A program made the position numbers and the translations under genes. A stretch of DNA of 8,610 nucleotides from Campylobacterales bacterium (GTDB taxonomy: Bacteria; Campylobacterota; Campylobacteria; Campylobacterales; Arcobacteraceae). The notes beneath the pieces were generated by a model that had not been told where the DNA came from, did no database searches, and saw only the letters and a list, made by a program, of their open reading frames with translations. Of the stretch, positions 1 to 6,306 are shown one piece after another (the first letter of the stretch is position 1; each line of letters opens with the position of its first letter). Where the stretch lies: assembly GCA_027064245.1 (NCBI GenBank), contig JAMOPZ010000376.1:1-8610 (forward strand), given 5' to 3'.

Positions 1-310
1 CTCTGTAGTCATTATATTCTTTGGTTGCACTAGGTATTACTAAAAGTCCAGATGCATTTATATCCTCATCATTTTGACCTTTTGTTTTATATACTATTTT
101 AATAGCCTTATATCCAAAAGCATTTAGAGCATTTGGATCGATTTTAGCTTTTACTATACTTAACATAGTAGATGCATTTATATCATCTATAACTGTAGCA
201 CTAATCAAATTAGAGCCTACATTATTAACACCTTCATTTGATGAACCTCCACAACCACTAAAAAAAATAGCAGATAATACCATAGTAGATAATAAATTTT
301 TTTTATACAT
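1..310 (-). CDS. Secreted lipoprotein, probable alpha/beta-hydrolase (esterase/lipase-like), N-terminal part
   Basis: Partial gene: it starts at the ATG complementary to 308-310 and runs off the left edge after 103 codons with no stop. The first 20 residues are a lipoprotein signal peptide: basic start (MYKK), hydrophobic stretch, then FSGC with the lipidated Cys at residue 20, followed by GGSS, so the product should be membrane-anchored outside the cytoplasm. Phe at the -3 position of the lipobox is unusual (Leu is typical). Residues 70-93 read as a strand-rich segment (IKIVYKTKG, then ASGLLVIP) that resembles the N-terminal region of secretory lipase/esterase-type alpha/beta hydrolases, where a 'YrT...asGllvvP' pattern precedes the hydrolase core. 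The catalytic Ser, Asp and His would lie outside the window, so the enzyme call is an inference. An AAGG lies just upstream of the start. It is transcribed divergently from the gene at 443. Confidence 0.72.
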   Translation of the reverse strand, partial: MYKKNLLSTMVLSAIFFSGCGGSSNEGVNNVGSNLISATVIDDINASTMLSIVKAKIDPNALNAFGYKAIKIVYKTKGQNDEDINASGLLVIPSATKEYNDYR

Positions 311-346
311 TATTAAACCTTGATTTTAATTTATTTTTAAGATTTA

Positions 347-352
347 AGTATA
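347..352 (-). promoter_or_regulatory. Possible -10 box for the lipoprotein gene
   Basis: On the minus strand 347-352 reads TATACT, a good -10 match about 37 bases upstream of the lipoprotein start. No convincing -35 element is visible, which is common in Campylobacterota sigma-70 promoters. In DNA this A+T-rich a -10-like hexamer is expected often by chance, so this is tentative. Confidence 0.3.
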
Positions 353-384
353 ACTGAAACAATTTTAAAGAAAAATTATATTAC

Positions 385-412
385 TTGATTTTAAAATATT
401 TTATTGTACAAT
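385..412 (+). promoter_or_regulatory. Predicted sigma-70-type promoter for the 443-5337 gene run
   Basis: TTGATT at 385-390 and TACAAT at 407-412 are separated by 16 bases, a near-ideal -35/-10 arrangement. Transcription would begin near 419, leaving a leader of about 25 bases before the ATG at 443. The -10 hexamer lies wholly inside the palindrome at 401-414, so a protein bound there would block this promoter. Confidence 0.5.
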
Positions 413-414
413 AA
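401..414. promoter_or_regulatory. Perfect 14-bp palindrome, candidate operator
   Basis: The sequence TTATTGTACAATAA equals its own reverse complement over all 14 positions. It lies in the divergent intergenic region between the lipoprotein gene and the J-domain gene, and it covers the predicted -10 element of the latter. The position suits a binding site for a dimeric repressor. With no central spacer it would make a poor RNA hairpin, and no U-tract follows, so it is unlikely to be a terminator. The cognate regulator is unknown. Confidence 0.4.
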
Positions 415-442
415 GTGTAATTTAGTAATGGAGTAGTATATT

Positions 443-1198
443 ATGAGTGGATTATGGTTAGTTATTGTAGTTGGTGTTGTGTTTTATCTTTTAAATAAAG
501 ATTATAATAGCAAAGATTTTCAAAATATTAAAGTAGATGGTAAACAAATATTTGAGGGTGATCTAAAAGATCATGAAGCTGGACTTTTAATATCTATGAT
601 GGCAAAAGTAGCAAAAGCAGATGGCAATGTATGTGAACTAGAAGCTGAACTTTTAAGTCATACATTTACAGATATCTCAAATCATTTTGAAAACTCACCT
701 GAAGTAAGAGAAAAGTTAAAACAGATATATAAAACTGAGAAAGAGAGTTTTGAAAATACTATTGAAGTAGCACAAAAATATTTAGCTCTTACAAAAAGAG
801 ATTATACAAAACGATTAAAAGTGATGGAATATCTGTTAAATTTAGCTTTTATTGATAATGATTTTTGTGAAGCTGAGTTTATGATAACTCAAGATATAGC
901 ACAAGCCTTAGAGATAAAAGAGAAAGATTTTAATAATCTTATAGAAGCTTTTAATCAATACTATGCACAAAAACAAAATAATAAAGCTATAAGTGTACAA
1001 AAAGCATATGAGATATTAGGGGTAAAACAAGGTGATGATTTTACAACAATAAAAAAAGCATACAGAAAACTTGTAAAACAATATCATCCAGATATAGTAA
1101 CAGGAAGTGGTGCAGATAAATCTATTATAGAAGAAGCTACAAAAAAACTTCAAGAGATAAATGAAGCTTATGAATTATTAAAAAAAGGTAAAAATTAA
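443..1198 (+). CDS. Membrane-anchored TerB/DnaJ-domain co-chaperone (DjlA-like)
   Basis: 251 residues. Residues 2-17 form one hydrophobic N-terminal membrane anchor. Residues about 45-170 are an all-helical TerB-like region, with two acidic patches at equivalent positions (AKADGN near 57-62 and FIDNDF near 136-141) typical of the duplicated TerB fold. The C-terminal 65 residues are a J domain, starting at AYEILGV and carrying the essential HPD at 215-217, between the KKAYRKLVKQY helix and the final helix. The J domain stimulates DnaK ATPase, so the protein should recruit DnaK to the inner membrane. This anchor-TerB-J order is that of DjlA, although the protein is somewhat shorter than the E. 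coli one. GGAG at 430-433 supports the start. It is the first gene of the plus-strand run, and its stop overlaps the next start by one base (TAATG). The fold assignment is solid; the client is unknown. Confidence 0.85.
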   Translation: MSGLWLVIVVGVVFYLLNKDYNSKDFQNIKVDGKQIFEGDLKDHEAGLLISMMAKVAKADGNVCELEAELLSHTFTDISNHFENSPEVREKLKQIYKTEKESFENTIEVAQKYLALTKRDYTKRLKVMEYLLNLAFIDNDFCEAEFMITQDIAQALEIKEKDFNNLIEAFNQYYAQKQNNKAISVQKAYEILGVKQGDDFTTIKKAYRKLVKQYHPDIVTGSGADKSIIEEATKKLQEINEAYELLKKGKN

Positions 1199-1422
1199 TG
1201 GCAAAGTTCCCATACTCATATCAAGTGTGTAAATGTAGACAAGTAAGCTTAGGTGAAATTATACACTGTATTGAAGAACAAGGTGCGAAAACTATAGAAG
1301 ATATAGGAAAATTCACAGATGCTGGTACTGCTTGTGGATGTTGTAAAAGTGCTAAAGATGACTTTAGTAATCCAAAGCTTGAGCTATACTTAGATCAAAT
1401 TTTAGAAAAATTTGCAAAATAA
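1198..1422 (+). CDS. BFD-like [2Fe-2S]-binding protein
   Basis: 74 residues. Four cysteines are spaced as C11-x-C13, 32 residues, C46-x2-C49. This is the signature of the BFD-like [2Fe-2S] domain found in bacterioferritin-associated ferredoxin, nitrite reductase NirB and NifU-type proteins. Extra cysteines occur at 24 and 48. The protein is a free-standing single domain, so it may be a small electron carrier or an iron-sulfur regulator or scaffold. No bacterioferritin gene is adjacent, so a true Bfd role in iron release cannot be claimed. The run of A followed by GG at 1181-1188 provides a ribosome binding site about 9 bases before the ATG. The 1-base overlap with the J-domain gene implies translational coupling, and pairing a co-chaperone with an Fe-S protein is suggestive of cluster assembly or repair, but that is inference. 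Confidence 0.8.
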   Translation: MAKFPYSYQVCKCRQVSLGEIIHCIEEQGAKTIEDIGKFTDAGTACGCCKSAKDDFSNPKLELYLDQILEKFAK

Positions 1423-1430
1423 GATATACA

Positions 1431-1928
1431 ATGACTAAAGATATATTTCTAAACCAAATAAAACAAAATTGCTCACAAGCTACTTTTGTATCTGTAAAAC
1501 ATATAACAGATAAACTATATAAAGATAATATAGAGTTAGATGAAGAAAAAAATAAAGAGTTTTTTGCAAACTATAAGAATTATCATATATATCTAAATGA
1601 CTTTGCAGCTACAATATATACTCAGTATAATTCAAGTGTAGATAACATATATATAGAAGTTTGTAAATTTTTAGATATTGATATAGACAATAGCTATATT
1701 TTAGAATATAGTATCAAAAAATTAGAAAAACAAACACCACAATTAATTTTAGGATTAAGTGATGAAGATATTAAACAACAAACTATAGTTAATTTTGAAG
1801 AAAAAATACTAAATATAGAAAATTCAAAATATTTTATATCACATAATGAACAATTTGCACCAAGAGTTAAGAAATTAAAAGCAAATATAACTTTAGTTAA
1901 AAATGCTTTAGGTATAATAAGCGTATGA
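1431..1928 (+). CDS. Protein of unknown function
   Basis: 165 residues, not recognised. It has no signal peptide or membrane segment and is predicted soluble and largely helical. The N-terminal half is rich in acidic and aromatic residues (Tyr-rich around residues 49-68). The C-terminal end is more basic (RVKKLKANI near 145). Cysteines at 14 and 63 are too far apart to suggest a metal site. It is accepted as a real gene because it fills the space between the BFD-like gene (8-base gap) and mobB (4-base ATGA overlap), shares the A+T-rich codon use of its neighbours, and has no competing frame. The ribosome binding site before the ATG at 1431 is weak, which suggests re-initiation after the upstream stop. 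Coupling to mobB might hint at a cofactor-related role, but nothing in the sequence shows one. Confidence 0.75.
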   Translation: MTKDIFLNQIKQNCSQATFVSVKHITDKLYKDNIELDEEKNKEFFANYKNYHIYLNDFAATIYTQYNSSVDNIYIEVCKFLDIDIDNSYILEYSIKKLEKQTPQLILGLSDEDIKQQTIVNFEEKILNIENSKYFISHNEQFAPRVKKLKANITLVKNALGIISV

Positions 1929-2425
1929 AAACAAATAAAAAATTAGCAGTAGCATTTACAGGTCCATCAAATAGCGGTAAAACAACCTTAATAATAAAAG
2001 TATCAATAGCTTTAAAAAAAGAGGGTTATAATGTAGCAATAGTAAAACATGATCCAAAAGACAAAGCAATATTTGATCAAGAGGGCAAAGATAGTTATAA
2101 ATTTGCACAAACAGGAGCAAATGTAGCAGTGATATCGTCAAAAAGAACAACAATTTTCAATCAACAACCTTCAGATATAACTGAAGTTATTAATAAACTT
2201 GGAGATTTTGATTTTTTACTAGTAGAGGGGTTAAAAACTTTACCACTGCCTAGAATATGTATCCAAAGAGATAATATAAATCAAGACTATTTTAGTGTAA
2301 GTGATACTATAGCAACAGATAATTCTATAGATAGATCACTTTTCCCACAACAGATGCAAATAATAGATCTAAATGATACTAATCAAATAGTATCATGGAT
2401 AAAATCAAATGCAAAAGAGGTATAA
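1925..2425 (+). CDS. mobB: Molybdopterin-guanine dinucleotide biosynthesis adapter MobB
   Basis: 166 residues, the usual size for MobB. The P-loop is GPSNSGKTT at 13-21, near the N-terminus. It is followed by the family's KHDPKDK segment (41-47), an invariant-style D-x-E-G-K-D-S region (51-57) leading into AGA-like FAQTGA, and a Walker B-like strand ending in LLVEGLKTLPLPRI (98-111). MobB is a small GTPase that assists MobA in attaching GMP to molybdopterin to make the bis-MGD cofactor of molybdo- and tungsto-enzymes such as formate dehydrogenase and nitrate reductase. It is cytoplasmic. The start overlaps the upstream stop as ATGA. No mobA or moeA gene is in the window. Proximity to fbp matches the order I recall in Campylobacter jejuni. 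Confidence 0.92.
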   Translation: MKTNKKLAVAFTGPSNSGKTTLIIKVSIALKKEGYNVAIVKHDPKDKAIFDQEGKDSYKFAQTGANVAVISSKRTTIFNQQPSDITEVINKLGDFDFLLVEGLKTLPLPRICIQRDNINQDYFSVSDTIATDNSIDRSLFPQQMQIIDLNDTNQIVSWIKSNAKEV

Positions 2426-2430
2426 AATAA

Positions 2431-3285
2431 ATGGATAATTTAAATGATATATTAGAAGCTATAAAAACAGCTTCTATACAAATACAACACCTTATAGCCC
2501 ATGGTGATAAAGGTAAAAGCGAACAACAAAACTCAACAGGAGATACTCAGCTAAAGTTAGATATTGCTTCTGATGTGATCATTGAAGATATTTTTGCTTC
2601 AGTCCCTTCTATAAAACAAATAGTAAGTGAAGAGCAAGATGAGATAAAATATCTTCATGATAATGGAGAATATCTTATAGCTTATGATCCACTTGATGGA
2701 AGTAGTTTAGTAGATGTAAACTTAGCAGTTGGATCTATATATGGTATATATAAAAATGATTTTAATGGAGCAAATATTATAGCTTCTGTTTATGTAGTAT
2801 TTGGTCCAAGAGTTGAGATGGTAGTATGTGATGGCAAAAAAGTAGAGCTTTTTAGAGTTCAAAGTGATAATAGCTTTAAATATATAAAAGATCTTGTATT
2901 AAATCAAACAGGTAAAATAAACTCTCCAGGGTCAACTCAACAATGTTGGTATCCTCACCATAAAGCTATGATAGAGGATATGTTTAAAGATGGTTATATT
3001 TTATCATACAGTGGTGGTATGGTACCAGATCTACACCATATTTTACTAAATGGTGGTGGGCTTTTTTCATATCCAGGAGCAACAGATAAACCAAAAGGAA
3101 AATTAAGACAACTTTTTGAAGTATTTCCATTTGCTTTAATATTTCAAACTGCAAAAGGTGATGCAATAGATGGACAAAAATCACTTTTAGAAGTACCAAC
3201 AACACATATACACGATACAGCACCATGTTTTTTTGGAAGCAATAAAGAGATAGATATAGTTAAAAAATATTATGCAAAACGATAA
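2431..3285 (+). CDS. fbp: Class I fructose-1,6-bisphosphatase
   Basis: 284 residues. Hydrolyses fructose 1,6-bisphosphate to fructose 6-phosphate in gluconeogenesis, and in the Calvin cycle where present; cytoplasmic. Class I motifs are complete: SEEQDE (66-71) and the metal-binding DPLDGSS (86-92) followed by DVNLAVGSIYGIY; the substrate loop SYSGGMVPDLHHIL (192-205); YPGATDKPKGKLR (214-226); and the C-terminal GDAIDG (243-248). These residues bind Mg ions and the sugar phosphates. It is clearly shorter than the roughly 330-residue enterobacterial enzyme, as seen in other Campylobacterota, which implies reduced allosteric regions (inference). AGAGG at 2416-2420 is a good ribosome binding site. 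It starts 5 bases after mobB and its last 14 bases overlap the next gene. As Campylobacterota often lack 6-phosphofructokinase, this enzyme probably sets the gluconeogenic direction. Confidence 0.95.
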   Translation: MDNLNDILEAIKTASIQIQHLIAHGDKGKSEQQNSTGDTQLKLDIASDVIIEDIFASVPSIKQIVSEEQDEIKYLHDNGEYLIAYDPLDGSSLVDVNLAVGSIYGIYKNDFNGANIIASVYVVFGPRVEMVVCDGKKVELFRVQSDNSFKYIKDLVLNQTGKINSPGSTQQCWYPHHKAMIEDMFKDGYILSYSGGMVPDLHHILLNGGGLFSYPGATDKPKGKLRQLFEVFPFALIFQTAKGDAIDGQKSLLEVPTTHIHDTAPCFFGSNKEIDIVKKYYAKR

Positions 3286-3478
3286 TGAGATTACAAAAGA
3301 TAGATGGCAAATAACTTTAGATAAACAGTTACAAACTATACAACAATGTCAACAAGATAAAAATATAGATTCTTGTATGAAATGTAATAAAATATTAGAT
3401 TGTTTTACTAGAGATGAATATATAAAAGCTGTTTATGAGAGTATGAACAAAGGTAGTGGTGGGGGATTTGAATTTTAA
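3272..3478 (+). CDS. Small Cys-containing conserved protein downstream of fbp
   Basis: 68 residues, no known function. The start overlaps the end of fbp by 14 bases in another frame. Four cysteines occur at 26, 35, 38 and 44; C35-x2-C38-x5-C44 form a compact cluster that could bind a metal ion. The tail is highly distinctive: RDEYIKAVYESMNKG, then a Gly-rich GGG and FEF at the C-terminus. From memory, a similar small ORF follows fbp in Campylobacter jejuni, ahead of metG, so this is probably a lineage-conserved gene and not chance. Here the metG gene is absent and tyrA follows 12 bases later. No signal peptide or membrane segment is present. An ATG at 3285 is out of frame, so 3272 is the natural start. 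Confidence 0.75.
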   Translation: MQNDNEITKDRWQITLDKQLQTIQQCQQDKNIDSCMKCNKILDCFTRDEYIKAVYESMNKGSGGGFEF

Positions 3479-3490
3479 AAAGGAAAATAT

Positions 3491-4330
3491 ATGAAAAAAT
3501 TAAATTTTGGTATCGTAGGTTTAGGACTTATGGGTGGATCATTTGCCCTAAGTCTAAAAAAATACAATCTTTGCAATACAATAGTTGGATACGATCATAA
3601 TATATCTCATCAAGAAGAAGCGATTAAATTAAATCTTGTAGATAAGATAGTAGATCTAAAATCACTTTTAAAAGTAGATATAATTATTCTTTGTATTCCC
3701 GTAGATGCTATTGTATTATTTATGCCAAAATTACAAAATATATCCTCTAATACTACTATTGTAGATTTTGGTTCTACAAAAAAACTTATAGTTGATAATA
3801 TTCCTCAATCTATACGAAAAAATTATATTCCTGCACATCCCATGACTGGAACTGAAAAATTTGGTCCAAGTGCAGCTATAGATAATCTATATGAAAATAA
3901 AACTATTGTTTTATGTGATCTAGAACTTTGTGATGATGTACATAAAAATAGAGTATTAAATATCTTTAGTACTATAGGGATGAATATAGTACAGATGGAC
4001 TCCTCTACACATGATATTCATGCATGTTTAATATCACATCTTCCACATGCAATATCTTTTGCTTTAGCCAATACTGTTATGAGACACGAAGATAGAGCAA
4101 ATATTACAGCTTTAGCTGGTGGTGGTTTTAAAGATATGAGTAGAATTGCAAAAAGTTCATCTCATATGTGGGTTGATATTTTTAGACAAAATAGAGAAAA
4201 TATGCTAGACTCTTTAGATAAATTTGATAAAGAGATGAAGCTTATAAAAGATATGATAAACAATGAAGAATATGATAAGATGACAACATGGATGAATGAT
4301 GCCAATAAACTACATGAAATATTAAAATGA
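3491..4330 (+). CDS. tyrA: Prephenate dehydrogenase
   Basis: 279 residues, typical of a monofunctional TyrA without chorismate mutase or ACT domains. It oxidatively decarboxylates prephenate to 4-hydroxyphenylpyruvate in tyrosine synthesis, using NAD(P). The N-terminal Rossmann fold has G10-x-G12-x-x-G15 (GLGLMGG) and a conserved D35 at the end of the second strand (VGYDHN), which favours NAD. The substrate-binding part has the family signature HPMTGTEKFGP (116-126), SHLPH with the catalytic-type His (182-186), and a GGGFKDMSRIAKSS region (210-223) leading into MWVDIF. AGGA at 3481-3484 sits six bases before the ATG. Lacking an ACT domain, direct tyrosine feedback through that module is not expected. 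Its stop overlaps the start of the YeiH-like gene by 4 bases. Confidence 0.93.
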   Translation: MKKLNFGIVGLGLMGGSFALSLKKYNLCNTIVGYDHNISHQEEAIKLNLVDKIVDLKSLLKVDIIILCIPVDAIVLFMPKLQNISSNTTIVDFGSTKKLIVDNIPQSIRKNYIPAHPMTGTEKFGPSAAIDNLYENKTIVLCDLELCDDVHKNRVLNIFSTIGMNIVQMDSSTHDIHACLISHLPHAISFALANTVMRHEDRANITALAGGGFKDMSRIAKSSSHMWVDIFRQNRENMLDSLDKFDKEMKLIKDMINNEEYDKMTTWMNDANKLHEILK

Positions 4331-5337
4331 TAAAAAAAATATTACAATTTAAAATATATCAAAAAGGTTTATTAATAAGTATTGCAGTGGCTATTATGGC
4401 AATATTTTTATCAAAACTTATACATTTTAATACAGCAACTACTGCTATTTTATTGGGATTATTAGTTGGAAATATATTTTACAATAAGTTTCATGGTAAA
4501 GATTCACAATATAAAAGTGGTATAAAATTTGCAGAAAAAGATCTTTTGATGTTTGCTATTGCTTTAATGGGGATAAATCTTAATTTTACAATGTTAGCAA
4601 GCTTAGGTTTTACAACTCTTTTTCTTATTATTATAGCTATGGGATTTACTATATTTATGGGGATAATTATAGGTAAATTTTTTGGTTTAAATAAAAAACT
4701 TTCATTAATGTTAGGTATTGGAAATGCAGTATGTGGAAGCTCTGCTATTGCAGCTACATCAGGCATAGCCAAAGTAAATAATAATGATATAGCAATAAGT
4801 ATAGTTCTTGTAAATCTTATGGGAACTATTGGTATATTTTTAGTTCCTTTTTTAGCTACTCAATTAGGTTTTAATGATATACAAGGTGGTATTTTAGTAG
4901 GTAATACTCTTCAAGCAGTAGGACAAGCAGTTGCTGCTGGTTTTAGTATATCTAATGAAGCAGGACACTATGCAACTGTAGTTAAAATGGGAAGAGTACT
5001 TATGATAGCTCCTGTTGTATTTATATTGATATATCTTGCAAAACAAGAGAGTAAAAAAAATGAAATTATAAAGGAAAATACAAAAGTACCATTTCCAACT
5101 TTTATATTATGGTTTTTATTATTTTCTACTTTTGCCTCATTTGAAATATTATCAAAAGAGATAGAACATTTTATATCAATATCAAGTCATTATATAGCTT
5201 TAATTGCTATGTCTGCTATTGGACTTATGATACATTTTGGTACTATTATTAAAACAGGAGGTACTGCTTTTAAGGTATCTGCTATTATATTTACAATGCA
5301 ATTAATTTTTACTAGTATAGTATTGAAATTTTCTTAA
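4327..5337 (+). CDS. YeiH-family (UPF0324) inner-membrane protein, putative sulfate exporter
   Basis: 336 residues with about ten hydrophobic membrane segments, beginning near residues 13-30. The family hallmark IGNAVCGSSAIAA is at 131-143, preceded by FAEKDLLMFAIALMGINLNF (68-87) and followed by GILVGNTLQAVGQAVAAGF (188-206). The conserved charged pair KMGRVLMIAPV (220-230) is also present. The family is annotated as putative sulfate exporters from sparse evidence, so the substrate should be treated as unknown; related proteins have been discussed in sulfur and taurine metabolism. It starts within the end of tyrA (ATGA overlap) without an obvious ribosome binding site, so translation is probably coupled. 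It is the last gene before an 86-base gap, and no clear hairpin terminator follows it. Confidence 0.85.
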   Translation: MIKKILQFKIYQKGLLISIAVAIMAIFLSKLIHFNTATTAILLGLLVGNIFYNKFHGKDSQYKSGIKFAEKDLLMFAIALMGINLNFTMLASLGFTTLFLIIIAMGFTIFMGIIIGKFFGLNKKLSLMLGIGNAVCGSSAIAATSGIAKVNNNDIAISIVLVNLMGTIGIFLVPFLATQLGFNDIQGGILVGNTLQAVGQAVAAGFSISNEAGHYATVVKMGRVLMIAPVVFILIYLAKQESKKNEIIKENTKVPFPTFILWFLLFSTFASFEILSKEIEHFISISSHYIALIAMSAIGLMIHFGTIIKTGGTAFKVSAIIFTMQLIFTSIVLKFS

Positions 5338-5361
5338 ATCTAAAATTAATTTAATAACTAG

Positions 5362-5367
5362 TATAAT
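5362..5367 (+). promoter_or_regulatory. Possible -10 box upstream of the radical SAM/GT9 cassette
   Basis: TATAAT at 5362-5367 lies in the 86-base gap before the radical SAM gene, about 57 bases upstream of its ATG. There is no recognisable -35 at the expected distance, as is normal for the group. It would allow independent transcription of the cassette, but read-through from the upstream gene cannot be excluded, since no terminator is visible. Confidence 0.35.
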
Positions 5368-5423
5368 AAAGCAAAAAATAGTATTGATAGATAGAACTAT
5401 GAAATTTAAAAAAAGGTAAAAAA

Positions 5424-6302
5424 ATGATTAAACTAAAAAATCATCATAACTATGTGGCATTTTTTTTAACTCTAGGGTGTAATTTAAACTGTAGTTATTG
5501 TATAAATTTGCATAATAGTGGAAGTAGATATAAACAAGCAAAAAGAAAAGAGTTTAGTTATAAAGATTGGATAGAAGCTGCAAATAAATTAGAACTTAGA
5601 GATGATTTGCCTTTAAGCTTACAAGGTGGTGAACCTACACTTTTAAAAGGCTTTAATATATTTGCTAAAGAGGTAAAACCAGAGATAAAAATGGATCTGC
5701 TTACCAATATGATGTTTGATGTAGATAAATTTATAAGCGAAGTTCCAACACAAAGATTTACAAGAGATGCACCATATGCTTCAATTCGAGTAAGCTACCA
5801 TCCAGGACAAAATGATATAGAAGATCTTATATATAAAACACAAAAGATGGAAAATGCAGGATTTAGAGTGGGTCTTTTTGGAATAGAACTTCCAGATGAA
5901 AAATTAAATAAACATATATTTGAAGTAAGAGATAGATGTCTAAATCTTGGAATTGACTTTAGAACTAAAGAGTTCTTAGGTGAATTTAATGGAAAAATAT
6001 ATGGAACTTTTAAATATGATGGTTCCGTAATGGGATCTAAACTAAAGTCTTGTAAATGTAAAACAACAGAACTTTTAGTAGATCCAAATGGTTATGTTTT
6101 TAAATGTCATAGTGATCTATACAATGGAAGAGATCCTTATGCAAATATATTAGATGATGATTTTTCTACAGATCTAATAGATATCTATAGAGATTGTAAC
6201 TATTATGGTGATTGTAATCCTTGTGATGTAAAAGTAAAAACAAACAGATTTCAACAATACGGACATACTTCAGTTGATATCATAGATATAAAAGATATAT
6301 AA
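5424..6302 (+). CDS. Radical SAM protein with C-terminal Cys-rich extension
   Basis: 292 residues. The radical SAM cluster motif C19-x3-C23-x2-C26 (GCNLNCSYC) binds a [4Fe-4S] cluster, and LQGGEP (66-71) is the SAM-contacting motif. A TIM-barrel-like core follows, including RVSYHPGQ near 122-129. The C-terminal part has cysteines at 210, 212, 228, 258, 264 and 267, with LLVDPNGYVFKC at 217-228; this pattern is of the SPASM/twitch type for additional Fe-S clusters, but it is shorter than a full SPASM. The substrate is unknown. Ribosome binding site AAAAGG at 5411-5416. The next gene starts 4 bases after this stop, and another radical SAM gene lies two genes on, so these three probably act together. 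It cannot be assigned as a known enzyme such as a sactisynthase, because no peptide precursor is adjacent. Confidence 0.88.
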   Translation: MIKLKNHHNYVAFFLTLGCNLNCSYCINLHNSGSRYKQAKRKEFSYKDWIEAANKLELRDDLPLSLQGGEPTLLKGFNIFAKEVKPEIKMDLLTNMMFDVDKFISEVPTQRFTRDAPYASIRVSYHPGQNDIEDLIYKTQKMENAGFRVGLFGIELPDEKLNKHIFEVRDRCLNLGIDFRTKEFLGEFNGKIYGTFKYDGSVMGSKLKSCKCKTTELLVDPNGYVFKCHSDLYNGRDPYANILDDDFSTDLIDIYRDCNYYGDCNPCDVKVKTNRFQQYGHTSVDIIDIKDI

Positions 6303-6306
6303 ATAT

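Noticed and set aside
50..184. 15-bp direct repeat (50-64 and 170-184) as a possible mobile-element or attachment site
   Set aside because: Both copies are in frame within the lipoprotein gene and simply encode DINAS twice; there is no associated integrase or inverted repeat.
1956..2153. 65-codon minus-strand ORF opposite mobB
   Set aside because: It is Leu-rich low-complexity translation antisense to a well-supported MobB including its P-loop region, with no ribosome binding site or family resemblance.
2984..3226. 80-codon minus-strand ORF opposite fbp
   Set aside because: It lies inside the conserved catalytic half of fructose-1,6-bisphosphatase and its composition (L, V, H rich) is that of an antisense shadow.
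4491..4772. 93-codon minus-strand ORF opposite the YeiH-family gene
   Set aside because: Antisense to conserved membrane segments and the family motif; no independent start signal or known domain.
5338..5423. Intrinsic terminator after the YeiH-family gene
   Set aside because: No GC-containing hairpin followed by a T run could be found; only A+T-rich sequence and a short ACTAGT palindrome.
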